NCBI GenBank assembly: GCA_964618405.1
Contig: CAZUAY010000043.1
Span: 1 to 17,944 of the forward strand
Direction: 5' to 3'
Source: JBBQIY01 sp964618405
GTDB taxonomy: Bacteria; Verrucomicrobiota; Kiritimatiellia; RFP12; UBA3636
DNA: 17,944 bases
Shown: positions 7,310-15,607 of the stretch, in pieces
Position numbering within the stretch: position 1 is the stretch's first letter
How the letters are laid out: every line of letters starts with the position of its first letter
Position numbers and translations under genes: made by a program
The notes under the pieces: generated by a model
Told to the model about the DNA's origin: nothing
Database searches by the model: none
The model's input: the letters and a program-made list of their open reading frames with translations, nothing else

Positions 7310-8137
7310 ATGTACGAAAAATACTGGAATCTCAAAGAAGAGCCTTTTAAACAAGTGGCCACCGAGAAGATGGTGTACATGTCCCTTCAATACCGCGAAG
7401 GGCTTGCGCGTCTTTTCTACCTCTTTGATCAGCGGCGAACTGCGGGAATGATTACGGGACCCTACGGCGTTGGAAAGACGATGACCTTCGAGTTTCTCCG
7501 CCGCAGAGCCGTCAAAAATAAGACTCCTGTCATTCAAATTGATGCGATTCCCAATGGCGCATTACCCATGGCTCGGCATATTTTACGTTCGCTTGACATG
7601 CCAGACACGGCCAGCACCTTGGCAGAAGCGCTGATGACCTTACAGAGTTGTTCACGAGCGCCGAATTCCAAGCTCAACCATACACTTTTGCTCATTGACG
7701 AGGCTCAGCAGATGATGGAAGGTGAAGGGTTTTATCTCGTTCACTATCTGTGCAATCTACGCATTAACATTTCGGACGACGATGAAGGGCCCCTCTTTAC
7801 GACCATTATCGCTGGAACGGAAGTCCTGCGAGAGGCCATGAAAACGCAGGAATCACTTCGCCGTAGAATTCAACTCGATTGGAAGCTCAATCCGCTCTCG
7901 GAGCACGACACGATCGAGTACGTGCAGCACCACATTTCCGTGGCCGGTGGCGATATCTGGCTTTTTACCAACGATGCCCTCGCGGCTATTTACACCTACA
8001 CGCGTGGCATTCCGCGAAGCATCAACAATGTTTGCGACACGGCTCTTATGCTTGGCTATGCAGCTCGCGCACGGGTAATCGATGGACGTATCATCGCCCA
8101 GGCGGCTCACGACACCGGGCTTGATTCCCTCCTGTAA
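7310..8137 (+). CDS. ExeA/GspA-family AAA+ ATPase (polysaccharide/secretion-locus type)
   Basis: 275 residues, complete for the ATPase half. MYEKYWNLKEEPF at the N-terminus is the signature opening of ExeA-type and PEP-CTERM-locus ATPases. Walker A is GPYGVGKT (50-57), Walker B LLLIDEAQ (126-133), sensor 1 IIAGT (166-170), a likely arginine finger is in LRRRIQ (183-188), and sensor 2 is GIPRSINN (233-240). ExeA itself has a C-terminal peptidoglycan-binding domain and a membrane segment; both are absent, as in the ATPases found beside exopolysaccharide gene clusters. It likely drives assembly or gating of an envelope complex from the cytoplasmic side. No Shine-Dalgarno is visible before the ATG; it lies 46 bases after the KaiC-like gene and is probably cotranscribed. 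Confidence 0.87.
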   Translation: MYEKYWNLKEEPFKQVATEKMVYMSLQYREGLARLFYLFDQRRTAGMITGPYGVGKTMTFEFLRRRAVKNKTPVIQIDAIPNGALPMARHILRSLDMPDTASTLAEALMTLQSCSRAPNSKLNHTLLLIDEAQQMMEGEGFYLVHYLCNLRINISDDDEGPLFTTIIAGTEVLREAMKTQESLRRRIQLDWKLNPLSEHDTIEYVQHHISVAGGDIWLFTNDALAAIYTYTRGIPRSINNVCDTALMLGYAARARVIDGRIIAQAAHDTGLDSLL

Positions 8138-8178
8138 GGACAAGCAAAAAAGCCTATCCCTTCCGCGATATTTTAATT

Positions 8179-10425
8179 ATGAATACTCTCCACGGATTTG
8201 TAACGGCTCTCTTCGTTTCCCTCATGGCTCTCTCATGTCATTGTGCTGAGTTTAAGACCGTCGATATTGCTCCACCCTTCCATAAATTCTCAGGAGCGCT
8301 TGCGAATCAATCCGAGGCGGATGGCCTCATGCTTCCTATTGTTTTGAAGGATGGCGAGGGTCGGGCGAGTTGGGATTTTCCCCTTAGAGGCGATGTGTTG
8401 GACGAGGCAACATCCCTCGTGGTCGACGCTTCGCTTTTGGCGAATGGATTCATTTCAGGCATGACGCTACAACTTCGTAGCGGTTTGGTTTGGTACACGG
8501 CTGGGATTTCGCTCCCGGAATCACACCGTGGGAGGGTGGCGGTGCCGCTTTCCCGTTTCATCGATGAATCGGGGACCGTTTGTGAGTTTACGCATGCCGA
8601 CCTTCTCAGGATTTCCATTTGGTGCTCTGACCCTCAGGCGACCGGAACGTTTATGCTGTATGGCCTACAAGCCCGTCGTGACCGTGTTGCCATTGCCAAC
8701 ACAGGTGACGATGCCTCCCTGTCTCGTTGCCGCGCGCTTTTTGACAAAGCTGGCATACCCTACGCTGAAATCGCTGCTGACTTCACCCACGCGAGCAACT
8801 TCGAAATTGTCGTGATCCCGACCACTCCACTAGAATTTGAAGGTGCCGCCTTGCGCGAACTCAAAAAGGCGGTTAAGTCTGGAGTTAAGCTTGTTGTGTT
8901 CTACACCGCCTCTCGGGAGATCGCCTCTCTTTTGAGTATTTCTCCTGGTGAGTGGCGGAGCGCACCTCCAGCATCTGCCTGGACGTCGATCATCCCAGAA
9001 GCGAAGGCGTTGGCTGGTTTTGCGGAGCGAATTCCGCATGAAACAACGAATATTATCCCACCCTATGAACGGCCGGGTGCAGTAACCGTAGCTTTTTGGG
9101 GCGATTCGATTGGGGGCGAGACGAAGCTCCCAGCATGCGTTGTTTCCGAAAAAGGTGGATGGTTTTCGCACCTCCCGCCATTGCCGACGCGACCGGCGGC
9201 TGAGTTTATGCGCAGAGTTCTTCTGCGCTTTGAGCCTAGGCTTGCTGAAAGCTTTGCAGTCAAAGCCCTGATGGACAGTGCCGACGTGCTAGACTCCTCA
9301 CCGAAAGCTGCAGAAAAACTTGTTAACGCAATCAAAGAGTCGGTGCTCACTCGCACCAAAATCGAAAACATCCCCCAACGCTGTTCTGAGCTGCGCGATT
9401 TCGTTGCAGCCGATCTGCTTGGTTCCGTAGCCGCTCCCACAGGGGAAGTTCACGCCGTCTGGGATGCTCGGGCGCCCTATCGGTCAGAGGCTACGTGGGG
9501 CAAGATGCTTGTCAAGCTCGGCACTTTCGGAATCAACACCTTGTTTGTCCAAGTGGGAAATGGCGTGTCGTCTGATACGGCTTTTGATGCAACGTCCGGC
9601 CTCTCTCTGAAAAAGGTTTGCGAGAAGGCCCGCGAATCATCTGTTTCGATCCATGCTTGGCTTTACGTTTTATCGGTGGAAGGAATTGCGCCGAGCGATT
9701 TGGCCGCACTTACCGCTCAGGGACGCCTTGTCACCCTAGAGGATGGGAGTCAAAAGCCTTGGCTGTGTCCTGTGAACCTCGAGAATAGGAAGCACATTAT
9801 CGCACGAGCGGTCACGCTTGCTAACTCTGGCGTTGCTGGGATTCACCTTGATTACATCCGGTATCCAGATAATCTCGGAGGTTTTTGTGCGAGTTGCCGC
9901 ACAGCCTTTGAGCGGTATTTGGGAGAGAAAGTGGAGCGATGGCCCTCCGATGTCATCGGAATAGGACCCCATTCCGCGGCTTATCGCGTTTTTCAAACTC
10001 AGTCGATAACGGAGCTGGTGGCGAGTGTCTCCGATGCCGTCCGCAAGTCGAAGAGCGGTGTTTTGGTTTCTGCGGCTGTGTTTCCTGACGTGCCATCGGC
10101 TGCTGCGCTCTCTCAGGACTGGCCGAGCTGGGTTGAGGCTGACCTAGTGGACTTCGTCTGCCCGATGACGTATCAAACCGACAGTAGGGTCTTTGCCTCT
10201 CAGATTGATCGTGCGATAGCAGCCTGTGATGGAAGGGCTGAGCGCGTTTTGCCCGGTATTGGGACGACGGCGGATGTTGCTGGCCCGGATGCCTACGGAG
10301 CAGCACAGCAACTTCTTGAGGCGAGAAAGCGAAAATGTCTCGGTGTTTCTTTTTTTTCCTTGGATGATTTGCTCGTTAATAGTATCTTACCCTACTTGGA
10401 GTTGAATAGCAGCGGTAAGAAATAA
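8179..10425 (+). CDS. Exported GHL10-family glycoside hydrolase with N-terminal accessory domains
   Basis: 748 residues. An N-terminal signal sequence ends near residue 23; C20 follows ALS, a poor lipobox, so lipoprotein status is unclear. Residues 25-165 look like a beta-sandwich of carbohydrate-binding type (inference). Residues 168-350 look like a Rossmann-like, glutamine-amidotransferase/ThuA-like domain. Residues 424-740 are the GHL10 (DUF187) barrel: HAVWDARAPYRS (425-436), HAWLYV (492-497), GIHLDYIRYP (554-563) and CPMTYQTD (661-668). GHL10 enzymes include E. coli DigH (YddW), which cleaves denuded peptidoglycan glycan strands, and the fold is related to the PgaB C-terminal hydrolase. 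In this operon the likely substrate is the polymer made by the divergent synthase, with peptidoglycan the main alternative. No Shine-Dalgarno is seen; the gene starts 41 bases after the AAA+ gene. Confidence 0.87.
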   Translation: MNTLHGFVTALFVSLMALSCHCAEFKTVDIAPPFHKFSGALANQSEADGLMLPIVLKDGEGRASWDFPLRGDVLDEATSLVVDASLLANGFISGMTLQLRSGLVWYTAGISLPESHRGRVAVPLSRFIDESGTVCEFTHADLLRISIWCSDPQATGTFMLYGLQARRDRVAIANTGDDASLSRCRALFDKAGIPYAEIAADFTHASNFEIVVIPTTPLEFEGAALRELKKAVKSGVKLVVFYTASREIASLLSISPGEWRSAPPASAWTSIIPEAKALAGFAERIPHETTNIIPPYERPGAVTVAFWGDSIGGETKLPACVVSEKGGWFSHLPPLPTRPAAEFMRRVLLRFEPRLAESFAVKALMDSADVLDSSPKAAEKLVNAIKESVLTRTKIENIPQRCSELRDFVAADLLGSVAAPTGEVHAVWDARAPYRSEATWGKMLVKLGTFGINTLFVQVGNGVSSDTAFDATSGLSLKKVCEKARESSVSIHAWLYVLSVEGIAPSDLAALTAQGRLVTLEDGSQKPWLCPVNLENRKHIIARAVTLANSGVAGIHLDYIRYPDNLGGFCASCRTAFERYLGEKVERWPSDVIGIGPHSAAYRVFQTQSITELVASVSDAVRKSKSGVLVSAAVFPDVPSAAALSQDWPSWVEADLVDFVCPMTYQTDSRVFASQIDRAIAACDGRAERVLPGIGTTADVAGPDAYGAAQQLLEARKRKCLGVSFFSLDDLLVNSILPYLELNSSGKK

Positions 10426-10453
10426 AACCGTTGGGTATTGTACGGAGCGTTTT

Positions 10454-10798
10454 ATGAACTTGAGTAATTTAGACAGCACAACCATCATCGCCGGCGTTCT
10501 CGGTTTTTTTTTCTTGGTCATCGCCATGTTTAAAAACTTCGGACGGCGCAACAACAATCAACTGTACATTCCTGGTACGCCGAAGCCTCAAAATGGCGAT
10601 GCGGAAGTGAAGTTGTCCGATCCATTTTCAGCCTCTACGTCATCGTCAAGGAACGGTAAGGATGGTGCATCCGATCCGAAAGCCACTTCCACCGCCCCTG
10701 GTTTGGGGGGTCTGTCCTCGTTCAAGCAGTTTACACCCGATTCCTCGGCCATTACAGATGTAAAGGTCCGTAGCGATACGGAATATCAATGGGAGTAA
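10454..10798 (+). CDS. Small single-pass membrane protein, unknown function
   Basis: 114 residues. A membrane segment (about 10-27, IIAGVLGFFFLVIAMF) is followed by KNFGRR, which by the positive-inside rule puts the rest in the cytoplasm. Residues 35-114 are polar, rich in Ser, Pro, Asp and Gly and probably disordered, ending EYQWE. I recognise no family. The ATG has GGAG eight bases upstream, one of the better ribosome sites in the window, and the gene lies 28 bases after the GHL10 gene, so it is probably the last gene of the rightward operon. A role as membrane anchor or adaptor for the cytoplasmic ATPases is plausible but unproven. It ends ten bases from the convergent second GHL10 gene. 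Confidence 0.75.
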   Translation: MNLSNLDSTTIIAGVLGFFFLVIAMFKNFGRRNNNQLYIPGTPKPQNGDAEVKLSDPFSASTSSSRNGKDGASDPKATSTAPGLGGLSSFKQFTPDSSAITDVKVRSDTEYQWE

Positions 10799-10808
10799 GT
10801 GCGAAACC

Positions 10809-12743
10809 TTATTTTGCTAACGTTAGGGCAGGGAGAATCTCGTTTTTGAATCGCTCGTCGAGGTAATAAAGCGCAACGCCTTTAAGCTTAAATGGAGCAG
10901 TTGCCTTGATCTGATTGATGACCTCAATCGGGTTTAGATGGGCTTCAAACGAGGTCACGCCGATACCGCAGACGATCTTCTTGCTTTCGGAGGCATCGAC
11001 TTGTCTGCTCAGCATTTTTTTCAAGACCGGCGCATCCGGCGAGTAGTTCATCGGCACCACATAATCAACGAGACCATTCTTGATCCAAGAATGCCAATCC
11101 TGTCCAACGCCATTGATACTACCGAAGCTGTAGACCGCTACAGAAACAAGGGTCTTTGGCTTTCGTGCCTTAATTTGGGAATAAACTTGCTTCACGACGT
11201 GAGTAATCGGTTCGGCCCGCCATGTGTTGTACTGAGTTCTGAATTTTCCGCCCGCTCTCACATCGGTTGGCCACGATGGAACTTTATTCCCAAGCCAACG
11301 TTCAAAGTTCTTCTTATCCTCGTTGCCCATTGCAGATTCTTCCGTCGGGTACCGCATGTAGTCAAAATGGATGCCATCGACTCCTGTGTTTTCGGCGATC
11401 CAGGTAGCGATTCGTACGATTTCGCGTACGTTGCGAGGATCCCTTGGATCCATCCACTCAACGGGTGCATTCTTGGCATTGACGAGTCCACGGCCCTCCG
11501 ACATAAAGGTGCGTTTTGTCTCAATCGGCATGTTTTCGAGCGTTAAGGCAGGTATCCAGGCGTGAACGCGAATGCCGTAGTGATGGCACGATTTGACTGC
11601 TTTAGAAAGCTGATCGCCCATTTTTTTTCTCATGAAGGATTCGGCTAAGCCTGGAACCTGCGTGTTTGCCCAGCCAGGTGAAGCTGTCATCAAATAGAGG
11701 TCAGTAATCCCCGCCTTTTTTAAAACAGTTGCTGTACTGGCCCAATCGCCAGGAAAGAGGCCAGTGCCGTTCCGATCCCAAACGGCGAGGACGTCCATGT
11801 TGACTCCGGTTTTACTTGCAGCAGCGTAAGCGCGTCCTACCGCATGACGCAGCCCCCAGAGCTTTGTCATTGAAGCACCAAAAAGGCCGCGCCCGAAATC
11901 CGCATCTTTACCTGCAATGAGGTGGGCCAGGGAGGCGATTTGATCTTCTAAAGCTGCCCGTTTTTGAGGTCGAACGTTTGCACGTAATTTCGTTTTCGCA
12001 GCGGTGAAAGATTCTGCACCGAGGGGTTTCCACAGCTCTGCATCAAGACGTTTGGCGGCATGGCGCCATACCTCTGGAACACCATCAGCGCTTAAGGCTG
12101 CAAGGAAGCGCCCTTGACTCTCCGCATCTCCATCATTCATGAGCACGCGAGTGAGCCAAAAGCCACTCGGCGTTTTGAGCACGGCAACGGGACCTTCCTT
12201 TCCGTCCTCATCAATCCAGCGGGCTGCGATTTGTGAATTTTTGGATGTCGGAACTGTCGCGATAATCTGCGTTGCTCGATTTTTTAAAAACTCTGGGGCG
12301 TGTAGGGGACGGGTACCCAGAAAACGGAAACCGGTCCAAACCGATGGATTCGCTGTGACAATCGTTGGTTTCGAAAGTCCCATCATTGTCGCCAGTTCTT
12401 TTGAAGATGAACTGTGAACAATGATCTTCCCACCGGAGTCAATGAAACGTTTGATGCGAACGCGTTGCGGCTCCGAAGGGATATCCACGAACACCAGATG
12501 CGCGACCCGACAAGGCGAAGCGAGCGCCGCCGCTAAGTCTTTATCCGAAAAGAGCTTGGCCGTCACTCCGACGCCATCAAGTGCTCTGAGGACACTTCGC
12601 GCTCGGCTATGGGTAAAGGTGAGTTCACGCGGCGAGGTTAATGATGTTTCGCCGTGCACCACGGATACGAGTCTGGGGTTTTCGGCCGATACGGCAAAAT
12701 GGGTCGTCAGTGCAACGATAAAGAAGAGGAGAAGGCGGTTCAT
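10809..12743 (-). CDS. Second exported GHL10-family glycoside hydrolase
   Basis: 644 residues with a clear signal peptide (cleavage after AVSA, residue 20). Residues 24-200 form an amidotransferase/ThuA-like alpha/beta domain without an obvious catalytic cysteine. A helical linker (about 225-310) leads to the GHL10 barrel (316-640): VWDRNGTGLF (321-330), HAWIPAL (394-400), GVDGIHFDYMRYP (454-466), VPMNYSPD (563-570) and ALYYLDE (624-630). It shares the alpha/beta-then-GHL10 order with the 748-residue protein but lacks its N-terminal sandwich. It is the last gene of the uppS-lpxB operon, 48 bases after lpxB, with no visible Shine-Dalgarno. By family it would cleave an extracytoplasmic amino-sugar glycan. 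Tail-to-tail with the rightward operon with only ten bases between; no terminator is visible there. Confidence 0.87.
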   Translation of the reverse strand: MNRLLLFFIVALTTHFAVSAENPRLVSVVHGETSLTSPRELTFTHSRARSVLRALDGVGVTAKLFSDKDLAAALASPCRVAHLVFVDIPSEPQRVRIKRFIDSGGKIIVHSSSSKELATMMGLSKPTIVTANPSVWTGFRFLGTRPLHAPEFLKNRATQIIATVPTSKNSQIAARWIDEDGKEGPVAVLKTPSGFWLTRVLMNDGDAESQGRFLAALSADGVPEVWRHAAKRLDAELWKPLGAESFTAAKTKLRANVRPQKRAALEDQIASLAHLIAGKDADFGRGLFGASMTKLWGLRHAVGRAYAAASKTGVNMDVLAVWDRNGTGLFPGDWASTATVLKKAGITDLYLMTASPGWANTQVPGLAESFMRKKMGDQLSKAVKSCHHYGIRVHAWIPALTLENMPIETKRTFMSEGRGLVNAKNAPVEWMDPRDPRNVREIVRIATWIAENTGVDGIHFDYMRYPTEESAMGNEDKKNFERWLGNKVPSWPTDVRAGGKFRTQYNTWRAEPITHVVKQVYSQIKARKPKTLVSVAVYSFGSINGVGQDWHSWIKNGLVDYVVPMNYSPDAPVLKKMLSRQVDASESKKIVCGIGVTSFEAHLNPIEVINQIKATAPFKLKGVALYYLDERFKNEILPALTLAK

Positions 12744-12791
12744 GTTGGGTGCGCGAACGTTGTCGAAAATGGTGAGAGGTAAAAGACGGGT

Positions 12792-13967
12792 TCAGGTTTT
12801 AGTGATTAGGCGCTCATGTGGAAGTTCTTCAAGGATCTTAGCGGCAATACGAGCCGTGGCGCCAGGAGCCCCAACTTTTGAGTTCACCGCACGCATTTCT
12901 GCGAGCATGGTTGCGCGATAATCGGTGTTTGAGATTAATTTCTCAAGTTCTTTGGCAAGCGCCTCGGGCGTAAGATCGTCCTGCAGCAGTTCTTGACAGA
13001 CTGTTTTTTTTGCCAAAATATTGACAAGACCGATGTGCGAGACGCCCGTGACGAGTCGACGCAATATTGCATGAGAGATGGCGCTCACGCGGTAGACGAT
13101 GACGAACGGGCAGAGCAACATGCAGCCTTCGAGCGTAGAGGTTCCCGATTTAATGACGGCCGCTTCCGCTTGATGCAAAACGTGACGGGATTGTCCGTCC
13201 ACGACGGCAACTTGTTTTGGTTTGTCTTTAATTTGTGCGAGGATGGCTAGCACGCTTTCACGTGCGGCGGGGGTGGGAACCGGAATGATGAACGTACAGG
13301 CACCCATTCGCTTTTCAAGGATGCAAGCTGCCTGCATTTCATCGGGAAGAAGTCGCGTGATTTCATTTTTACGGCTGCCGGGAAAAATGGCGATGCGGTG
13401 ACCTTCGCCCCATGGGAGAGGGGCCGTTGGCTCTGCAAGCGTTGCAGCGATTTGGTCGACGAGGGGATGCCCTTCGAAGCTGACATTCAGGCCCGTGCCA
13501 TCGAAGAGTTCCGGTTCAAAAGGAAAGAGGGTAAGAAGACGGTCGAAGATTCGAGCAATTTTTGGTATCCGTTTCTTGTGCCAGACCCAGACTTGAGGGC
13601 AGACAAAATGGACGGTTCGTATGCCACGCTTGTGCGCTTGCTCGGCGATGCGTAGGTTAAAGCCGGGGTAGTCGATCGTAAGTAGCAAGTCAGGACGGCG
13701 GGTGTCGAGCAGTCCAGTGATACGACGAATGAGCCCCGAGAAGAAACGATAGCGCTTTAGAACTTCCCAGAAGCCCATCACGCCCGTCTCCGACGCATGG
13801 GCGAAGAGTTCGACGCCTTCCGCCTTCATCAGATCCCCGCCGATTCCGTAGAACTCAAGGGGAGTGTCGTACACGGCTCGCATTTCGCGGATAATCGCAG
13901 CGCCATACATGTCGCCGCTGATTTCGCCTGCGCAGATGAGGATACGAATTGGTTTTTGCTGTGACAT
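12792..13967 (-). CDS. lpxB: Lipid-A-disaccharide synthase
   Basis: 391 residues, the usual length. LpxB (GT19) joins UDP-2,3-diacylglucosamine to lipid X to give the tetraacyl disaccharide-1-phosphate of lipid A at the inner face of the inner membrane. Family signatures are intact: GEISGD (14-19), YGIGGD (40-45), the HASETGVMGFWEVL block (57-70), DYPGFN (99-104), PQVWVWH (124-130), EGHPLVD (165-171), FPGSRKNEI (195-203) and KSGTSTLE (273-280). It follows lpxI by ten bases, so the enzyme that makes lipid X and the one that uses it are adjacent. No Shine-Dalgarno is visible at the ATG; translation may depend on the upstream gene. Confidence 0.97.
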   Translation of the reverse strand: MSQQKPIRILICAGEISGDMYGAAIIREMRAVYDTPLEFYGIGGDLMKAEGVELFAHASETGVMGFWEVLKRYRFFSGLIRRITGLLDTRRPDLLLTIDYPGFNLRIAEQAHKRGIRTVHFVCPQVWVWHKKRIPKIARIFDRLLTLFPFEPELFDGTGLNVSFEGHPLVDQIAATLAEPTAPLPWGEGHRIAIFPGSRKNEITRLLPDEMQAACILEKRMGACTFIIPVPTPAARESVLAILAQIKDKPKQVAVVDGQSRHVLHQAEAAVIKSGTSTLEGCMLLCPFVIVYRVSAISHAILRRLVTGVSHIGLVNILAKKTVCQELLQDDLTPEALAKELEKLISNTDYRATMLAEMRAVNSKVGAPGATARIAAKILEELPHERLITKT

Positions 13968-13977
13968 GGTTTAGATT

Positions 13978-14844
13978 TTAAAGCGTAGGGGCGGAGGACA
14001 GGTTGGTTTTAACGCCTACAAGAGCAATGCCGGCGCGGTTTGCGGCTTCAATAACCCGCGGGAGGTTGAGTATGACGGTGCGTCCGGCTTGGACGCTCAG
14101 GGTTGAGATTCCAGCAGCCTTCATGACGCGTACGGTTTTGGTGCCGATGACCGGAATGTCGAAGCGCATGTCGTGCCCGTTCTTGGCCACTTTAACGACA
14201 ACAGCACCCTGACGCACAATGCGGCCGCCACGCGTAATCGTGACATTGGTGCCGTCGAAGCCTTCCACGGCCAAGACGACTCCGTCTTTCACAACAACGG
14301 TTTGGCCGATGTCAAGATTGCAGATTTCCATCGCGATATGGTTGCCGTAAGCGATATCTGAATTTTCTCGCTCGTCTGGGGCTCTCGTCGTCAGCACGCC
14401 CCCTGTGGGGATATGATCCTTCATGAAGAGAGAGGACGGGAGCACTTCAACGCCGAGGTCTTCGATTCGGTCGACAAGAAGGTGAAACATCGTATGCGCA
14501 TTGCGCACTTTTAGCGTTGCCAGCTCACTCAGCATGCTCTTGTCCAGACGCGAGCGGAACAGACAGACGGGGTTGATCTGACCCGCTAACACAACTTTCT
14601 TGCAATTAGACTCTGCAACGGATTTTCGCACGAGATCGAGATTCCCGAATGGGATCATTTTAAAATCATCGACAGCTCGGCAGGTGGATCTAAGGGTTGA
14701 ACCTTTGAAGCCGATGGCAGAAACCCGCTTCACGCCTGCGGCGTGCGCGCCGTCTGCGACGAGGCGAGGGAAATCCCCCCATCCAGCGATGATGAGAAGC
14801 GAGGCAGGTGTTGTGGGTGCGTGTGTTTCAGACATGGTGATCAT
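13978..14844 (-). CDS. lpxI: UDP-2,3-diacylglucosamine pyrophosphatase LpxI
   Basis: 288 residues. LpxI (DUF1009) hydrolyses UDP-2,3-diacylglucosamine to lipid X and UMP, replacing LpxH in many lineages. Visible signatures: IIAGWGDFP near the N-terminus (18-26), VVLAGQINP (84-92), LDIGQTVVV (177-185), LAVEGFDGTN (191-200) and KNGHDMRFDIPVIG (221-234). The usual EGTD reads DGTN and the usual QD before the RxDLP motif reads HD; the DMRFD acidic pair is kept, so I expect an active enzyme, though a diverged one. The start could also be the ATG at 14835, three codons in; neither has a Shine-Dalgarno. It sits directly before lpxB, which uses its product. Confidence 0.92.
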   Translation of the reverse strand: MITMSETHAPTTPASLLIIAGWGDFPRLVADGAHAAGVKRVSAIGFKGSTLRSTCRAVDDFKMIPFGNLDLVRKSVAESNCKKVVLAGQINPVCLFRSRLDKSMLSELATLKVRNAHTMFHLLVDRIEDLGVEVLPSSLFMKDHIPTGGVLTTRAPDERENSDIAYGNHIAMEICNLDIGQTVVVKDGVVLAVEGFDGTNVTITRGGRIVRQGAVVVKVAKNGHDMRFDIPVIGTKTVRVMKAAGISTLSVQAGRTVILNLPRVIEAANRAGIALVGVKTNLSSAPTL

Positions 14845-14854
14845 GAGCGAGAGC

Positions 14855-15574
14855 TTATGGCTTTCCTAAGCCTAGCGCAACATAATACAGCACAACGCCG
14901 TAATGTACAAGGGTTCCACCGAGAACGAATAGATGCCAGACGGCGTGCATGTATTTGACGTTTCTCATGGCATAGAATACAACGCCAAGCGAGTAGATGA
15001 TGCCGCCAGCGGCGATCCACAATACGGCCGTCGCCCCCATGGCCATCCAGAGCGGATAGATGGCGACGAGTACCATCCATCCCATGAATAAATAGGTGGC
15101 AGTGGAGAAAATCGGATACCTGTTCACGAAAAGACACTGGAAGGCAATGCCGAAAATGGCAATAGCCCAAACGACGCCAAAGATGCTCCAAGCCCATCCA
15201 GGACTGTATGGACGGATTCCTCCGAGGCAGAAGGGAGTATAACTGCCGGCGATGAGCAGGTAGATAGCCGAGTGGTCGAAGATGTTGAGGATCTCTTTTA
15301 CTCGCGGCGTTCGGATGGCGTGATAGAGGGTCGAGCACAGGTATAAGATAAACATGCTCATGCCATAGATGCTGACGCTGACGATGCTCCAGACGTCATT
15401 CCGGATGGCTGCAAATGTTACGGCCACGCTCAGGCAGGCGAGGGACAAAATGGCGCCGATACCGTGCGTGACCGCATTCGCGACTTCTTCCCTAGAGGTT
15501 TGGTCTCTCGCGGTTGAGAGTCTTGAGTTTTCGTTTTTCGTCATCTTCAAATTTCGGTAAGGGGCCGTCAGCAC
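14855..15574 (-). CDS. HlyIII/YqfA (PAQR, CREST superfamily) membrane protein
   Basis: 239 residues from GTG at 15574 (AGGG five bases upstream), or 229 from the ATG at 15544; the start is uncertain. Seven hydrophobic segments are visible. The conserved CREST residues are present: S81 and H85 in STLYH, D100-H101 in IFDHS, and H210 and H214 in MHAVWH. Together these form the zinc site of a predicted membrane hydrolase related to alkaline ceramidases and adiponectin receptors. HlyIII proteins were named for haemolysis by a Bacillus cereus member, but most are housekeeping membrane proteins with unknown substrates. Its place inside a lipid A and phospholipid operon fits a role in lipid or membrane homeostasis. 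Gap of 33 bases to cdsA and ten to lpxI. Confidence 0.9.
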   Translation of the reverse strand: MLTAPYRNLKMTKNENSRLSTARDQTSREEVANAVTHGIGAILSLACLSVAVTFAAIRNDVWSIVSVSIYGMSMFILYLCSTLYHAIRTPRVKEILNIFDHSAIYLLIAGSYTPFCLGGIRPYSPGWAWSIFGVVWAIAIFGIAFQCLFVNRYPIFSTATYLFMGWMVLVAIYPLWMAMGATAVLWIAAGGIIYSLGVVFYAMRNVKYMHAVWHLFVLGGTLVHYGVVLYYVALGLGKP

Positions 15575-15607
15575 GGGAGCCCTATTCTTATGATTCTTGC
15601 GTCTTCG

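Noticed and set aside
7310..8137. Exosortase/PEP-CTERM system
   Set aside because: The AAA+ protein resembles that locus type, but there is no exosortase and no PEP-CTERM protein in the window.
10799..10830. Bidirectional terminator between the convergent operons
   Set aside because: Only a short palindrome CTAACGTTAG inside the end of the second GHL10 gene is present, with no T-run on either side.
10938..11546. Rightward open frame of about 200 codons
   Set aside because: It is antisense to the second GHL10 gene, whose conserved motifs run through this stretch; no family features.
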